DNA of 64,000 nucleotides from Candidatus Scalindua sp. (GTDB taxonomy: Bacteria; Planctomycetota; Brocadiia; Brocadiales; Scalinduaceae). Of this stretch, positions 27,985 to 37,786 are shown one piece after another. Both the position numbers and the translations under genes were made by a program. Location of the stretch: assembly GCA_030748215.1 (NCBI GenBank), contig JASMMK010000037.1, positions 1-64,000 on the forward strand. Reading direction: 5' to 3'. The notes under the pieces are model-generated. The model made no database searches, had not been told where the DNA came from, and saw only the letters and a program-made list of their open reading frames with translations. The stretch's first letter is position 1. Each line of letters opens with the position of its first letter.

Positions 27985-29001
27985 TTATGTAGCTGTCACG
28001 AGTGACGAATTTGCCTTCTCGAGTTCAGAGTTAATATGCTTATTTACTTCATACTTACCAAATTGTATAGCTTCCCTTATTGCGTTTTGAATTGTCTTGG
28101 AATCCGATCTGCCATGAGAAATAATACTGATACCGTCTATCCCAAGTAGTGGAACACCACCGTATTCAGTATAATCCATTTTACTATACAGATGCTTACG
28201 AACAGGCTTGCAAAGCCAGGATCCCAGCCTAGTCAAGATACTCTTATTCGCCTCAGAAGCGAAAGCAGATAACATGCTTATCGAGAGCCCTTCAGCAAAT
28301 TTCAGTAAGACATTACCAACAAAACCTTCACAAACAACTATATCGAACTTACCGTCAAAGACGTCACGTCCTTCAGCATTTCCAACAAAATTCAGAGAAG
28401 TACTTGAAAGAAGAGCAAAAGTCTCTTTTACCAACTCGTTACCCTTTGCGTCTTCCTCTCCGATATTTAAAAGCCCTACTCTAGGTTTTTCAATATTCAA
28501 AACGTACTTACAAAAGACCGATGCCATGACTCCATATTGCATTAGATGAGCAGGCTTGCATTGTATATTTGCTCCGGCATCAATTACCATGCATGCACCA
28601 TGAAACGTCGGTATAGACACAGCAATCCCCGGACGTTTTACATGTTCTAACGTACGAAGAAATAGGGATGATGCGGCTACCGTTGCACCTGTGTTTCCCG
28701 CACTTACTACAGCGTCTGCCGCTTTCTCTGCAACCAATTTGACACCCTTGGTAATTGATGAATCTACTTTTTTCCGCACAGCCACAGTTGCAGACTCATT
28801 CATACCTACTGCTTGTGAGGCATGCACAATGGATATATTGTCAAGTGTGGCACCACATGCAGACAATTCGCTTTGAATTCGATCCTGATCACCTACCAGT
28901 ATCATCTCGTGATCGGTATAGGATCGTGCGGCTGCCACTGCCCCTTTTACAATCTCAACAGGAGCTGCATCTCCACCCATTGCATCAACAGCAATTCGCA
29001 T
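27985..29001 (-). CDS. plsX: Phosphate acyltransferase
   Basis: The start at 29001 gives MRIAVDAMGGDAAP, the classic PlsX N-terminus; it lies 2 nt after the rpmF stop. A longer in-frame start at 29052 would lie inside rpmF. About 338 residues. SAGNTGATVA and GEEDAKGNELVKE are family motifs. The enzyme makes acyl-phosphate from acyl-ACP for phospholipid synthesis (the PlsX/PlsY route). Confidence 0.95.
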   Translation of the reverse strand: MRIAVDAMGGDAAPVEIVKGAVAAARSYTDHEMILVGDQDRIQSELSACGATLDNISIVHASQAVGMNESATVAVRKKVDSSITKGVKLVAEKAADAVVSAGNTGATVAASSLFLRTLEHVKRPGIAVSIPTFHGACMVIDAGANIQCKPAHLMQYGVMASVFCKYVLNIEKPRVGLLNIGEEDAKGNELVKETFALLSSTSLNFVGNAEGRDVFDGKFDIVVCEGFVGNVLLKFAEGLSISMLSAFASEANKSILTRLGSWLCKPVRKHLYSKMDYTEYGGVPLLGIDGISIISHGRSDSKTIQNAIREAIQFGKYEVNKHINSELEKANSSLVTAT

Positions 29002-29003
29002 AA

Positions 29004-29234
29004 CTATGCTCTCTCTACAGCAATTACTTGTTGGCCACGATAATAACCACAATTATGACAAACTGTATGTGGCTTTTTGATTTGTTTACAATGAGGACAA
29101 ATAAACTTCTTTGATCTACGACCTGATGTACTCCCCGCAAATTCAGTGCGTGGAACATTTGGTGGTGTCAGAGCATCATGTGAACGTCTCTTACCTGACC
29201 TTGAACTAGATTGTCTTCTTTTAGGAACTGCCAT
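29004..29234 (-). CDS. rpmF: 50S ribosomal protein L32
   Basis: 76 residues. MAVPKRRQSSSRSGKRRSHDAL is the standard L32 start, and CPHC...CHNC forms the zinc ribbon. It is longer at the N-terminal side of the ribbon than in E. coli (56 residues). The rpmF-plsX-fabH order is widely conserved and links ribosome and lipid synthesis. It is the first gene of the operon, behind the long hairpin at 29265-29354. Confidence 0.95.
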   Translation of the reverse strand: MAVPKRRQSSSRSGKRRSHDALTPPNVPRTEFAGSTSGRRSKKFICPHCKQIKKPHTVCHNCGYYRGQQVIAVERA

Positions 29235-29264
29235 TATATAACTCTCAACTTAAAATCTAAAATA

Positions 29265-29354
29265 AATAAGGGAAGAATGAGAAAGAAATGGGAAAAGTAT
29301 GAGGTATTATCTTTACTACCAAGTCTCCCGTCACTTTCTTGTTCTTCCCTTATT
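29265..29354 (-). terminator. Long imperfect hairpin between alaS and rpmF
   Basis: AATAAGGGAAGAA (29265-29277) pairs perfectly with TTCTTCCCTTATT (29342-29354). Inside, GAAAG/CTTTC, GGGA/TCCC and GGTA/TACC blocks continue the stem with small symmetrical bulges, giving about 90 nt in one structure. On the minus strand it lies after the alaS stop and about 30 nt before rpmF. It may be the alaS terminator (an AU-rich tail follows) or an rpmF leader element. Confidence 0.5.
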
Positions 29355-29477
29355 CTACCTATCCCCTTTGAATTTATAAGCTTATAGGAACGTCAGGCAG
29401 GATTAATAATTTTCTTATTCTATATTTGCACCATACCTTTGTCAAGTAAAAACATCATTGGTTGATTTCATAGGAGA

Positions 29478-32132
29478 CTACGAATGACCTTCTATCTTCT
29501 CTTGTAGTATTTTGAATCCTAAGTCTATGGCTTCATGAATCTTATCCGGAAGCTGACCACCGGCCTGAGCCATATCTGCACGTCCGCCACCGCCACCTCC
29601 CACAATTTTTGCGACCTCCCCGGCAATTTTGCCGGCATGAAGCCCATTCTTCACCAAATCACTGCTCAATGATGCTACCAATGTTACTCTGCCATTCTCT
29701 ACAGTACCTAATATTATAGCAACAGAACCCAAACTCTTTTTTAACGAGTCGACCATCTTTCTCAAATCATCAATCCCAACTCCTTCTACTACTTCTGCTA
29801 CAACTTTCACACCTGATACTTCTTTGGCTTTGGAAGTAAAGTCAGAAGAAAATTTCTGCACACTATCCCTGTTTGCCTTCTGTACCTCTTTTTTAAAATC
29901 CTTTATTTGCTGCAGCAACTCTTCAGCACGTTGAACGACCGTGCTCTCCTGTGTTTCAAGCACACCGCACAATCTATCCAATGTTTCTTCCTTGCGCCTT
30001 GCCCATGCAATGGCTTCATTACCCGTAACAGCCTCTATCCTGCGTATTCCTGCTGCTATTGATGATTCGCTTATAATCTTAAAGAGTCCTATTTCGCCAG
30101 TGCTACCTACATGGGTGCCCCCGCAAAGTTCCTGGCTGTAATCTCCAATATTTACAACCCTGACATTCTCTCCATATTTTTCTCCAAACAATGCCGTAGC
30201 GCCTGCTTTCCTTGCCTGGTCTAATGTCATCTGATCTGTAATTACAGAAGCATTTTCCATAACCCTCCCATTCATCAGTTCTTCTATTCTTGTGATTTCG
30301 TCTTCTTTAACACCCTCAAAATGATGGAAGTCAAAACGTAGCCTTTCCGGAGTTACAGAAGATCCGGATTGTTCGGCGTGTTGCCCTACTACTTGTCGTA
30401 AAACAGAATGAAGCAAGTGCGTTGCTGAATGATTGCGCTTTATGGCACCCCTTCGTTCTATATTAATAACACAGGTTACGTTTTCATTGGTCTTGATCTT
30501 GCCATCTATCACCTTACCAATATGCACTATGATGTCATTAGATTTCTTTGTATTGCTGATCTCAACCTTTGAGTTTTTTGCTTGAATTATACCGGTATCA
30601 CCAACCTGGCCACCAGCTTCTGCATAAAAAGGGGTTTGATCCAGCACTACGTGAATCTCCTGCCCTGCTTCAGCAAAATCAACCAACTGTTCATCAACAA
30701 TCAAACCAACAACCTTACTCTCTGTTTCACACTTTTCATAACCCTGAAAAACAGTCTCTTTAACATTTTCTTTGATTATACCTATGGGCCCCTCATCAAA
30801 TATATTACCGGTCATTTGCGTAGAGGATCTTGCCTGTTCACGCTGTTTCTCCATTTCTCTTTCAAAGCCCTCTTTATCAACGGTCAGATTATTTTCTGTT
30901 ACTGTCGACTCTGTTATTTCAAATGGAAAACCAAAGGTATCATACAGCTGGAAAGCATCCTGGCCGGACAGCATTTTTAGTCCGCTACTGCGCAGGCCTT
31001 CCATAAGTTCGTCCAGCCTCTTACTACCCATAAACAAGGTTTCATGAAACCTTTCCTCTTCGTTCTTTATAATTCTTGCAATATTTTCTCGACGTTGTTT
31101 TATCTCAGGATAAGCGTCATGCATTACGTCAGCAATAACGGGAACAAGTTTGTAGAGAAAGCACTCCTCTTTTCCCAATTTCAAACCATCACGTACCGCC
31201 CTTCTTAATAGCCTTCTCTCTACATAACCCCTTCCTTCATTACCCGGCAAAACACCATCCGAAATACAAAATATTATTGCCCTTATATGGTCAGCTATTC
31301 TATTCATCATCTTGCCGCTTTCTGTCTGGCTATCGTATTCGACTTCAACAAGTTCAGAAATATTTTGAATTATCGGCTCAAATAAATCTATCTCAAAGTT
31401 TGTATTGACGCCCTGAATAACACTGGCCATTCTTTCCAGGCCCATTCCCGTATCGACATTCTTATTTGGCAGTGGGTTAAGCACCCCTCCGTCTCTTCTG
31501 TCAAACTGCGTAAAAACCAGATTCCAAACCTCGACAAAACGTTCGCAATCACAATCCGGGGCACACTCTTTCCTTCTGCAACCAACGTCCTCTCCTCGAT
31601 CGTAAAATATTTCTGAGCAAGGACCGCAAGGACCATTTGGACCCTCTGAAGGAGCGCTTGCCGGCCAATAATTCTCCTTTTCTCCAAACCTGTATATCTT
31701 ATTTTTGGGAATACCTATTTTCTTTAACCAGATTCCATAAGACTCTTCATCATCCTGGAAAATACTAACAGACAATCTTTCTGCCGGTAGTTTCATTTCG
31801 TTAAGCATAAATTCCCATGCCATCTCTATTGCCTCTAATTTGAAATAATCTCCAAAGGAAAAGTTACCTAACATTTCAAAAAAAGTATGATGCATAGGGG
31901 TCTTACCTACATTCTCAATATCACCGGTACGGATACATTTTTGACATGTAGTAGCCTTCTTAACATCAAGCGTTCCTTTCCCCAAAAACATATCCTTGAA
32001 TTGGTTCATCCCTGCACCGGTAAACAACAGTGTTGGATCATCTTCCGGGACAAGTGAATCACTTGGCAAAAGAGAATGCCCTTTTTTCTCAAAAAAACTT
32101 AAATATTTTCTTCTAATTTCGTTAGTTTTCAT
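29478..32132 (-). CDS. alaS: Alanyl-tRNA synthetase
   Basis: 884 residues, full length. The class II catalytic core is at the N-terminus (LLFTGAGMNQFKDMFLG, TGDIENVGKTPMHHTFFEMLGNFSFGDYFK). The editing domain has HSATHLLHSVLR and CGGTHVGSTGEIG, which bind zinc and clear mischarged Ser or Gly. The C-Ala domain ends with KIVGGGGGGRADMAQAGG. A Cys-rich insertion (CRRKECAPDCDCERF) at about residues 181-195 lies in the catalytic domain. Confidence 0.97.
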   Translation of the reverse strand: MKTNEIRRKYLSFFEKKGHSLLPSDSLVPEDDPTLLFTGAGMNQFKDMFLGKGTLDVKKATTCQKCIRTGDIENVGKTPMHHTFFEMLGNFSFGDYFKLEAIEMAWEFMLNEMKLPAERLSVSIFQDDEESYGIWLKKIGIPKNKIYRFGEKENYWPASAPSEGPNGPCGPCSEIFYDRGEDVGCRRKECAPDCDCERFVEVWNLVFTQFDRRDGGVLNPLPNKNVDTGMGLERMASVIQGVNTNFEIDLFEPIIQNISELVEVEYDSQTESGKMMNRIADHIRAIIFCISDGVLPGNEGRGYVERRLLRRAVRDGLKLGKEECFLYKLVPVIADVMHDAYPEIKQRRENIARIIKNEEERFHETLFMGSKRLDELMEGLRSSGLKMLSGQDAFQLYDTFGFPFEITESTVTENNLTVDKEGFEREMEKQREQARSSTQMTGNIFDEGPIGIIKENVKETVFQGYEKCETESKVVGLIVDEQLVDFAEAGQEIHVVLDQTPFYAEAGGQVGDTGIIQAKNSKVEISNTKKSNDIIVHIGKVIDGKIKTNENVTCVINIERRGAIKRNHSATHLLHSVLRQVVGQHAEQSGSSVTPERLRFDFHHFEGVKEDEITRIEELMNGRVMENASVITDQMTLDQARKAGATALFGEKYGENVRVVNIGDYSQELCGGTHVGSTGEIGLFKIISESSIAAGIRRIEAVTGNEAIAWARRKEETLDRLCGVLETQESTVVQRAEELLQQIKDFKKEVQKANRDSVQKFSSDFTSKAKEVSGVKVVAEVVEGVGIDDLRKMVDSLKKSLGSVAIILGTVENGRVTLVASLSSDLVKNGLHAGKIAGEVAKIVGGGGGGRADMAQAGGQLPDKIHEAIDLGFKILQEKIEGHS

Positions 32133-32253
32133 AATTTACAAGCTAGTATTCTACATGCCTTAATAGCGAAATCAAGCCAAATATTATTATAGAAAAACTG
32201 TCTCACTGACCTTGCCAGTTACTTCTAAATGTATAGAGTATATTAATTTAGCG

Positions 32254-32281
32254 TTGACAACATTAAACCACCAGATATAAT
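32254..32281 (+). promoter_or_regulatory. ilvD promoter, full consensus
   Basis: TTGACA (32254-32259), a 16-nt spacer, then TATAAT (32276-32281). The ilvD start is at 32343, giving a leader of about 55 nt. Confidence 0.65.
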
Positions 32282-32342
32282 TTTATCATAATTTTAATCA
32301 AAATAAACTTGGGTATTTATTGTAAATAGAAAGGACATAAAT

Positions 32343-33998
32343 TTGCGTAGCGATACTATTACGTGTGGAATTGAAAGGTCACCGGCAAGGGCGTTACTCT
32401 ATGCTACCGGACTGACAAAGGAAAGCATGAGTAAGCCGTTTATAGGCATTGCCAGTAGTTTTACGGACTTAATTCCGGGACACACCCACATGAGAAAGTT
32501 GGAAAGAGATATAGAAAAAGGCATACATGCTGCAGGAGGCGTCAGCTTCATATTTGGTGTACCCGGTATCTGTGACGGAATTGCCATGGGACATAAAGGG
32601 ATGAGCTACTCTCTCTCATCGAGAGAATTAATTGCTGATTTAATAGAGACAGTCACTAATGCACATTGCCTTGACGGACTGATATTGTTAACTAATTGCG
32701 ACAAAATTACTCCGGGAATGCTTATGGGTGCGGCTAGAATAGACGTCCCTACTATTGCAGTAACAGGCGGGCCGATGATTTCAGGACGCCGCAACATGAA
32801 GAAACTCTCTCTGGTTCGTGATACTTTTGAGGCCGTCGGTAGAAAGCAGAAAGGTGAAATCAGCGAGGAAGAGCTTGAATCTCTTGAAAAGGAAGCATGT
32901 CCCGGACCCGGATCATGTCAAGGATTATATACGGCAAACACAATGGCCTGTGTAACGGAAGCGCTGGGCATGTCGTTACCTGGTTGTGCCGCATCTCTTG
33001 CAATCTCTGCAGAAAAAGAGAGAATCGCATACAAAAGCGGAGAAAGAGTAGTTGAGCTAGTAAGAAAAGGAATAAGCAGTAGAAAAATTATGACTCGTGA
33101 GGCATTCGACAATGCAATATTAATAGATATGACGCTTGGAGGCTCAACAAATACTTGCCTCCATATTCCCGCAATATCCCACGAAGTCGGCATCGACATA
33201 GAACTGGATCGCTTCGATGAAATTAGCAGAAAAGTACCACAGATAACAAATCTACGACCTGGTGGTGAGCACTTTATGGAGGATCTTTTCTATGCGGGTG
33301 GGATTCCGGCCGCAATGAAGAGGCTGGACGATAGCATAAACGATTGCGAAACTGTCAGCGGATTCAGTACAAAAGAGATAGCAAAACAGGCAACCGTCTA
33401 TGATGATGATATTATACGAACAAAAGAGAATGCCTATAACAAGGAAGGCGGCATTGCCGTACTCCATGGAAATATAGCACCGGATGGCGCTGTAATCAAA
33501 CAAAGCGCACTATCTGGCGATATGATGGTCTTCAAAGGCCCTGCAAAGACATTTGGAAGTGAAGAAGAAGCGATGAAGGCAATCATGGATAAGAAAATTT
33601 CCAAAGGATCGGTAATGATTATCAGATACGAAGGCCCTCGTGGTGGACCCGGGATGAGGGAAATGTTATCGCCAACTGCAGCGCTTGTCGGAATGGGTCT
33701 GGATAATTCTGTTGCCTTAATAACTGACGGTCGTTTTTCGGGCGGAACAAGAGGTCCATGCATCGGACATGTTTCACCAGAAGCAATGGTAGGAGGGGCG
33801 TTAGCCTTGGTAGAAGACGATGATGAGATAGTCATTGACATTCCAAATCGCAAATTATATGCTGTTGTGTCTGATTCAGAACTTGATAGCCGCAGGAAAA
33901 AATGGACACCTCCTCCGCTGGCAGTTACCAGTGGATGCCTCGTCAGATATGCCAATAACGTAACGTCAGCTGACAAAGGAGCAGTTCTTAAGGACTAG
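32343..33998 (+). CDS. ilvD: Dihydroxy-acid dehydratase
   Basis: 551 residues. Starts at TTG 32343, preceded by AAAGGA at a normal distance. The iron-sulfur and Mg-binding motifs [10 protein letters not shown] and [16 protein letters not shown] are intact, as is the C-terminal [19 protein letters not shown]. Catalyses the third common step of isoleucine and valine synthesis. ilvN and ilvC are encoded about 3-5 kb downstream in a separate operon; ilvB is not in the window. Confidence 0.96.
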   Translation: MRSDTITCGIERSPARALLYATGLTKESMSKPFIGIASSFTDLIPGHTHMRKLERDIEKGIHAAGGVSFIFGVPGICDGIAMGHKGMSYSLSSRELIADLIETVTNAHCLDGLILLTNCDKITPGMLMGAARIDVPTIAVTGGPMISGRRNMKKLSLVRDTFEAVGRKQKGEISEEELESLEKEACPGPGSCQGLYTANTMACVTEALGMSLPGCAASLAISAEKERIAYKSGERVVELVRKGISSRKIMTREAFDNAILIDMTLGGSTNTCLHIPAISHEVGIDIELDRFDEISRKVPQITNLRPGGEHFMEDLFYAGGIPAAMKRLDDSINDCETVSGFSTKEIAKQATVYDDDIIRTKENAYNKEGGIAVLHGNIAPDGAVIKQSALSGDMMVFKGPAKTFGSEEEAMKAIMDKKISKGSVMIIRYEGPRGGPGMREMLSPTAALVGMGLDNSVALITDGRFSGGTRGPCIGHVSPEAMVGGALALVEDDDEIVIDIPNRKLYAVVSDSELDSRRKKWTPPPLAVTSGCLVRYANNVTSADKGAVLKD

Positions 33999-34053
33999 CA
34001 TTAGGGAAGTTTTACTGGTTATTAGCGGTTGTAAATTATCTATACGTAAGTAA

Positions 34054-34124
34054 TACCCGGTAGTGTAATGGCAACACTAGAGATTTTGATTCTCTCATTG
34101 GAGGTTCGAGTCCTCCCCGGGTAA
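34054..34124 (+). tRNA. tRNA-Gln (anticodon UUG)
   Basis: A complete cloverleaf folds. The acceptor stem is TACCCGG (34054-34060) with CCGGGTA (34117-34123). The anticodon stem AGAGA/TCTCT encloses loop TTTTGAT with anticodon TTG at 34086-34088. The T-arm is GGAGG-TTCGAGT-CCTCC. No CCA is encoded. It lies 55 bp after ilvD. Confidence 0.95.
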
Positions 34125-34285
34125 TTTTCTAAATCTAAGACTGAAAAATATCCGTCTTTCCAAGATATTACCTTTGACATTGCGAATTAGTGGTATAAAA
34201 TCAAGCATCTTATTGTTTAAAGAAGCAAGCTACTTTTTCTTGCGGTTCGTACTATAGCAATAAATATTAGCTAAATACTAACATT

Positions 34286-35767
34286 ATGAATGCATTACTG
34301 ATATATCCTGAATTTCCAGATACGTTCTGGAGCTTCAAACACGCACTTAAGTTCATACGTAAAAAGGCATCATTCCCGCCACTTGGATTACTAACTGTCG
34401 CCTCAATGTTCCCGGAAGAGTGGGCAAAACGCCTGGTGGATGTCAATGTAACAAATCTCACGGACAAAGATCTTGAATGGGCAGATTACGTGTTCTTCAG
34501 CAGTATGGTCGTTCAAAGAAAGTCTGCACATCAACTCATCAAACGATGTCATGAGGCGGGAGTCAAGATTGTTGCCGGTGGCCCACTGTTTACAAGCGAG
34601 CATGAACAATTTAAGGATGTCGACCATTTTGTACTCAATGAAGCGGAGATAACCTTACCATCTTTTCTGGAAGACCTGAAAAACGGTTGTGCCAAGCCAG
34701 TATATAGATCTTCTGATTTTGCAGACGTTCGGGAAACCCCAGCCCCTTTATGGAAACTAATCAACTTGAATAAATATGCCTCTATGGGCATACAATATAC
34801 AAGAGGCTGTCCATATCAATGCGAGTTTTGTGACGTAACTGCATTATTTGGTAGACAGACACGGTCAAAAAATACGGAACAGATCATTGCTGAACTCGAC
34901 ACTTTCTATAATCTGGGGTGGCGTGGAAATGTATTTTTCGTTGACGACAATCTTATAGGAAACAGAAGAAGCCTTAAGAAAGATTTGCTGCCTGCAATAA
35001 TTGAGTGGCAGGAAAATCACTCTGGAATAACATTCAACACTGAAGTTTCCATCAATCTTGCTAAAGATGAGGAATTGTTGCAAATGATGTCCACAGCTGG
35101 ATTCAACACGGTATTTGTAGGAATTGAGACACCAGACACGGACAGCTTGTCAGAGTGCGGTAAATCACAGAACAAGGGCCGAGATTTAGCCAAGGACGTA
35201 AGAGTTCTTCAGAGAGCCGGGTTACAGGTACAAGCTGGCTTCATTGTCGGTTTTGATAGTGATACGCCGTCCATCTTCCAGAGACAGATTGATTTTATCC
35301 AGAAAACCGGAATTGTGACCGCAATGGTAGGTCTGCTTCAGGCCCCAACCGGAACAAGATTGTACGAACGTCTAAAAAAAGAGGGACGACTGCTCGGACG
35401 AATGACCGGAGACAATGCGGACGGTTCAACGAATATAATCCCAAACAACATGGACGCTGACACATGCCGAGAAGGATATAAGAAAATACTGAAACACATA
35501 TACTCCCCTGAAAATTATTATAATCGAATTATGACACTCTTCAAAGAGTATAAGTCACCAACAATTAAGAGTACAATTAAGGTTGAGCATATCGTGGGAT
35601 TGTTTAATTCCATTTACCACCTCGGCATTGTTGGCAAAGAACGTGTTCAATTTTGGCGTCTTTTGTTATGGACATCTCTTCATCGTCGCGATTTATTCCC
35701 TCTAGCCGTTACTCTTGCTGTTTATGGCTACCATTTTCGCAGGGTTAGTGAACTACACGTCCTTTAG
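34286..35767 (+). CDS. B12-binding-domain radical SAM protein, HpnP-like (DUF4070 type)
   Basis: 493 residues. A cobalamin-binding-type domain (residues 1-140; opens with YPEFPDTFWSFKHAL and has IVAGGP at 95-100) is followed by a radical SAM domain with the cluster site Cys175-X3-Cys179-X2-Cys182 (GCPYQCEFC). GWRGNVFFVDDNLIGN and the C-terminal region resemble the hopanoid 2-methyltransferase HpnP and its relatives. The lower-ligand DXHXXG motif is not evident. It could methylate or otherwise modify a lipid or isoprenoid, but the substrate is unknown. It is a paralogue of the gene at 58031, sharing the same start and motif order. Confidence 0.85.
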   Translation: MNALLIYPEFPDTFWSFKHALKFIRKKASFPPLGLLTVASMFPEEWAKRLVDVNVTNLTDKDLEWADYVFFSSMVVQRKSAHQLIKRCHEAGVKIVAGGPLFTSEHEQFKDVDHFVLNEAEITLPSFLEDLKNGCAKPVYRSSDFADVRETPAPLWKLINLNKYASMGIQYTRGCPYQCEFCDVTALFGRQTRSKNTEQIIAELDTFYNLGWRGNVFFVDDNLIGNRRSLKKDLLPAIIEWQENHSGITFNTEVSINLAKDEELLQMMSTAGFNTVFVGIETPDTDSLSECGKSQNKGRDLAKDVRVLQRAGLQVQAGFIVGFDSDTPSIFQRQIDFIQKTGIVTAMVGLLQAPTGTRLYERLKKEGRLLGRMTGDNADGSTNIIPNNMDADTCREGYKKILKHIYSPENYYNRIMTLFKEYKSPTIKSTIKVEHIVGLFNSIYHLGIVGKERVQFWRLLLWTSLHRRDLFPLAVTLAVYGYHFRRVSELHVL

Positions 35768-35963
35768 GGTTCGGTAATAATCGGCTGAGCAATATAAGGC
35801 CATAAAAACTCGATCCCTTAGTAATCCAAATCCAAAACAATTGACTGCTATTTCCCCTTTTCATGATAGTTCAAGTTCTCCCAGTCGAATCTGCCTCGGA
35901 CATGACTTGCAAAAGCAAGGTTTGTCAGTCATTATCCAATATGTTGATGAAACTGGTTTTTAT

Positions 35964-35992
35964 TTGACTCTATAAAATACGTGTGCTAATAT
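35964..35992 (+). promoter_or_regulatory. Promoter of the larC-ilvN-pyrC-ilvC-leuA operon
   Basis: TTGACT (35964-35969), a 17-nt spacer, then TAATAT (35987-35992). The larC ATG is at 36064. Confidence 0.6.
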
Positions 35993-36063
35993 TTTTAGTT
36001 GGCTATTTCAATAACTTTATACAACAAAAGAACTTGTAATATATTTTAAATGACAATATTCTT

Positions 36064-37260
36064 ATGAAGATAGCTTATTTTGATTGTTTCTCAGGTGCCA
36101 GTGGTGATATGATTCTGGGGGCTCTCATAGATGCCGGGTTTAGCCAGAATGAACTCAGTGAAGAACTCAAGAAACTGGGCATAAACAACTATGAACTTAG
36201 TTCTGAAAAAGTTCTTAGATCTGCAATTACTGGAACAAAATTCAACGTATCGATAAACGAAAGTACAAGAAACGATGAGCACCACAAGAGAAGAACTCTC
36301 AAGGTTATATCCGAACTCATTAATGAAAGCACACTGAGAGAAGATGTAAAAAGAGACAGCATCAAAATCTTTGAAAACCTTGCAAATGCTGAAGCAAAAG
36401 TGCATAACACGTTACCGGAAGATGTTCACTTTCACGAAGTAGGTGCTTTTGATTCAATTGTAGACATAGTTGGAGCCGTTATTGCCTTTGACAGTCTCAA
36501 GATTGAAAATATATACTTTTCGCCAATTAGGACCGGAACCGGGTTTGTAAAATGTCAACATGGGCAGTTTCCAATCCCTGCACCGGCAACAATAGAAATA
36601 TTAAAAGGATATCACGTAATAGGCACAGATATACAACGCGAACTTACAACGCCAACCGGAGCGGCTATCCTGACAACATTAGGCATAAACGTAGAAATGT
36701 GTCCTGAGATCACATTAAATCAAGTCGGATACGGCGCCGGCAGTCATGAGATCCCGCAAATCCCCAATCTCCTGAGGGTGATGATTGGTGAAACAGTCAC
36801 GGTAGCTGAACAAGATGAAGTGTGGATGTTAGAGACAAATATTGACGATATGCCTGGAGAGCATTTCGGTTACTTGCTGGAGAAGATATTAGATGCCGGA
36901 GCGCTGGATGGGTTTTTAACACCGGTGCAGATGAAAAAGTCGCGTCCCGGAACTCTCATCAGTGTTCTTGTAGATGATGAATACCTGTCAAAAGTTGAGA
37001 AGATAATATTCGAACAATCTACGACATTTGGTATCAGAAAGTACAAAGTAAGCCGTAAAAAATTAAAAAGAGAATTCGTTGACGTGAAAACCGAATACGG
37101 CATGATTAAAGTAAAGATAGGCATGCTGAACGGGTGCGTAAAGAATATTACTCCGGAGCACGAAAATTGCAGGAAAGTTGCTGACGCAAAGGAGCTTCCG
37201 TTGAAACTGGTATATAATGCAGCAATAAACGCTGCCCAGTTAATTAAAGATAAAACCTGA
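36064..37260 (+). CDS. larC: Nickel-pincer cofactor biosynthesis protein LarC
   Basis: 398 residues. MKIAYFDCFSGASGDMILGALIDAG is reduced here to its core: DCFSGASGDM starts the protein, and EDVHFHEVGAFDSIVDIVG and PTPTGAAIL-like TTPTGAAIL motifs follow. LarC inserts nickel into the pincer cofactor of lactate racemase and related enzymes. In some bacteria larC is made by frameshifting between two frames; here it is one frame. larA, larB and larE are absent from the window. It heads the amino-acid operon, an unusual place for it. Confidence 0.9.
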   Translation: MKIAYFDCFSGASGDMILGALIDAGFSQNELSEELKKLGINNYELSSEKVLRSAITGTKFNVSINESTRNDEHHKRRTLKVISELINESTLREDVKRDSIKIFENLANAEAKVHNTLPEDVHFHEVGAFDSIVDIVGAVIAFDSLKIENIYFSPIRTGTGFVKCQHGQFPIPAPATIEILKGYHVIGTDIQRELTTPTGAAILTTLGINVEMCPEITLNQVGYGAGSHEIPQIPNLLRVMIGETVTVAEQDEVWMLETNIDDMPGEHFGYLLEKILDAGALDGFLTPVQMKKSRPGTLISVLVDDEYLSKVEKIIFEQSTTFGIRKYKVSRKKLKREFVDVKTEYGMIKVKIGMLNGCVKNITPEHENCRKVADAKELPLKLVYNAAINAAQLIKDKT

Positions 37261-37283
37261 ATAATTGAAGGAGCTAAACCCTC

Positions 37284-37763
37284 ATGAAACACGTAATATC
37301 TGTCTTGGTTGAGAATAAGGTCGGCGTACTGTCTCGAATCACCGGACTGTTCAGTGGAAGAGGTTTTAATATTGAAAGTCTGGCAGTTGGTGAAACTGAA
37401 AGCAAGGCAATATCCAGAATGACCATAGTAGTTAGTGGTGACGAGTCAATACTGGAGCAGGTTCGCAAACAATTGGGTAAGGTCATCGACACAATTAAAG
37501 TGATAGATTTTGCTGACACAGATTATGTTGAACGCAACCTGATGCTCATTAAGGTTAGCGCTGTTCCGGGGAAAAGAGGTGATATCATTGAGTTGGTTGA
37601 TGTCTTTAGAGGAAAGATAATTGACGTTGGACTAAAGGATATGGTCATAGAAATTTCAGGCCCTGAAGACCGACTTGAAGCAGTGCTGGATCTAATAAGA
37701 CCATACGGCATAAAGGAAGTTGCACGTACCGGCAGGATCGCCATGAACCGTGGGCCAAAATAA
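37284..37763 (+). CDS. ilvN: Acetolactate synthase small (regulatory) subunit
   Basis: 159 residues with the N-terminal ACT domain (VLVENKVGVLSRITGLFSG, RGFNIESLAVG) that binds valine for feedback control, and a C-terminal activation domain. It partners with the catalytic subunit IlvB, which is not encoded here. It follows larC by 23 bp with a GAAGGAG ribosome site. Some annotations would call it ilvH. Confidence 0.95.
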   Translation: MKHVISVLVENKVGVLSRITGLFSGRGFNIESLAVGETESKAISRMTIVVSGDESILEQVRKQLGKVIDTIKVIDFADTDYVERNLMLIKVSAVPGKRGDIIELVDVFRGKIIDVGLKDMVIEISGPEDRLEAVLDLIRPYGIKEVARTGRIAMNRGPK

Positions 37764-37786
37764 GATTCTTATACGAAGTTTCAGTA

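Noticed and set aside
33434-33976. 180-codon minus-strand open frame inside ilvD
   Set aside because: Antisense shadow of a gene with intact motifs; Ser/Pro-rich composition typical of such shadows.
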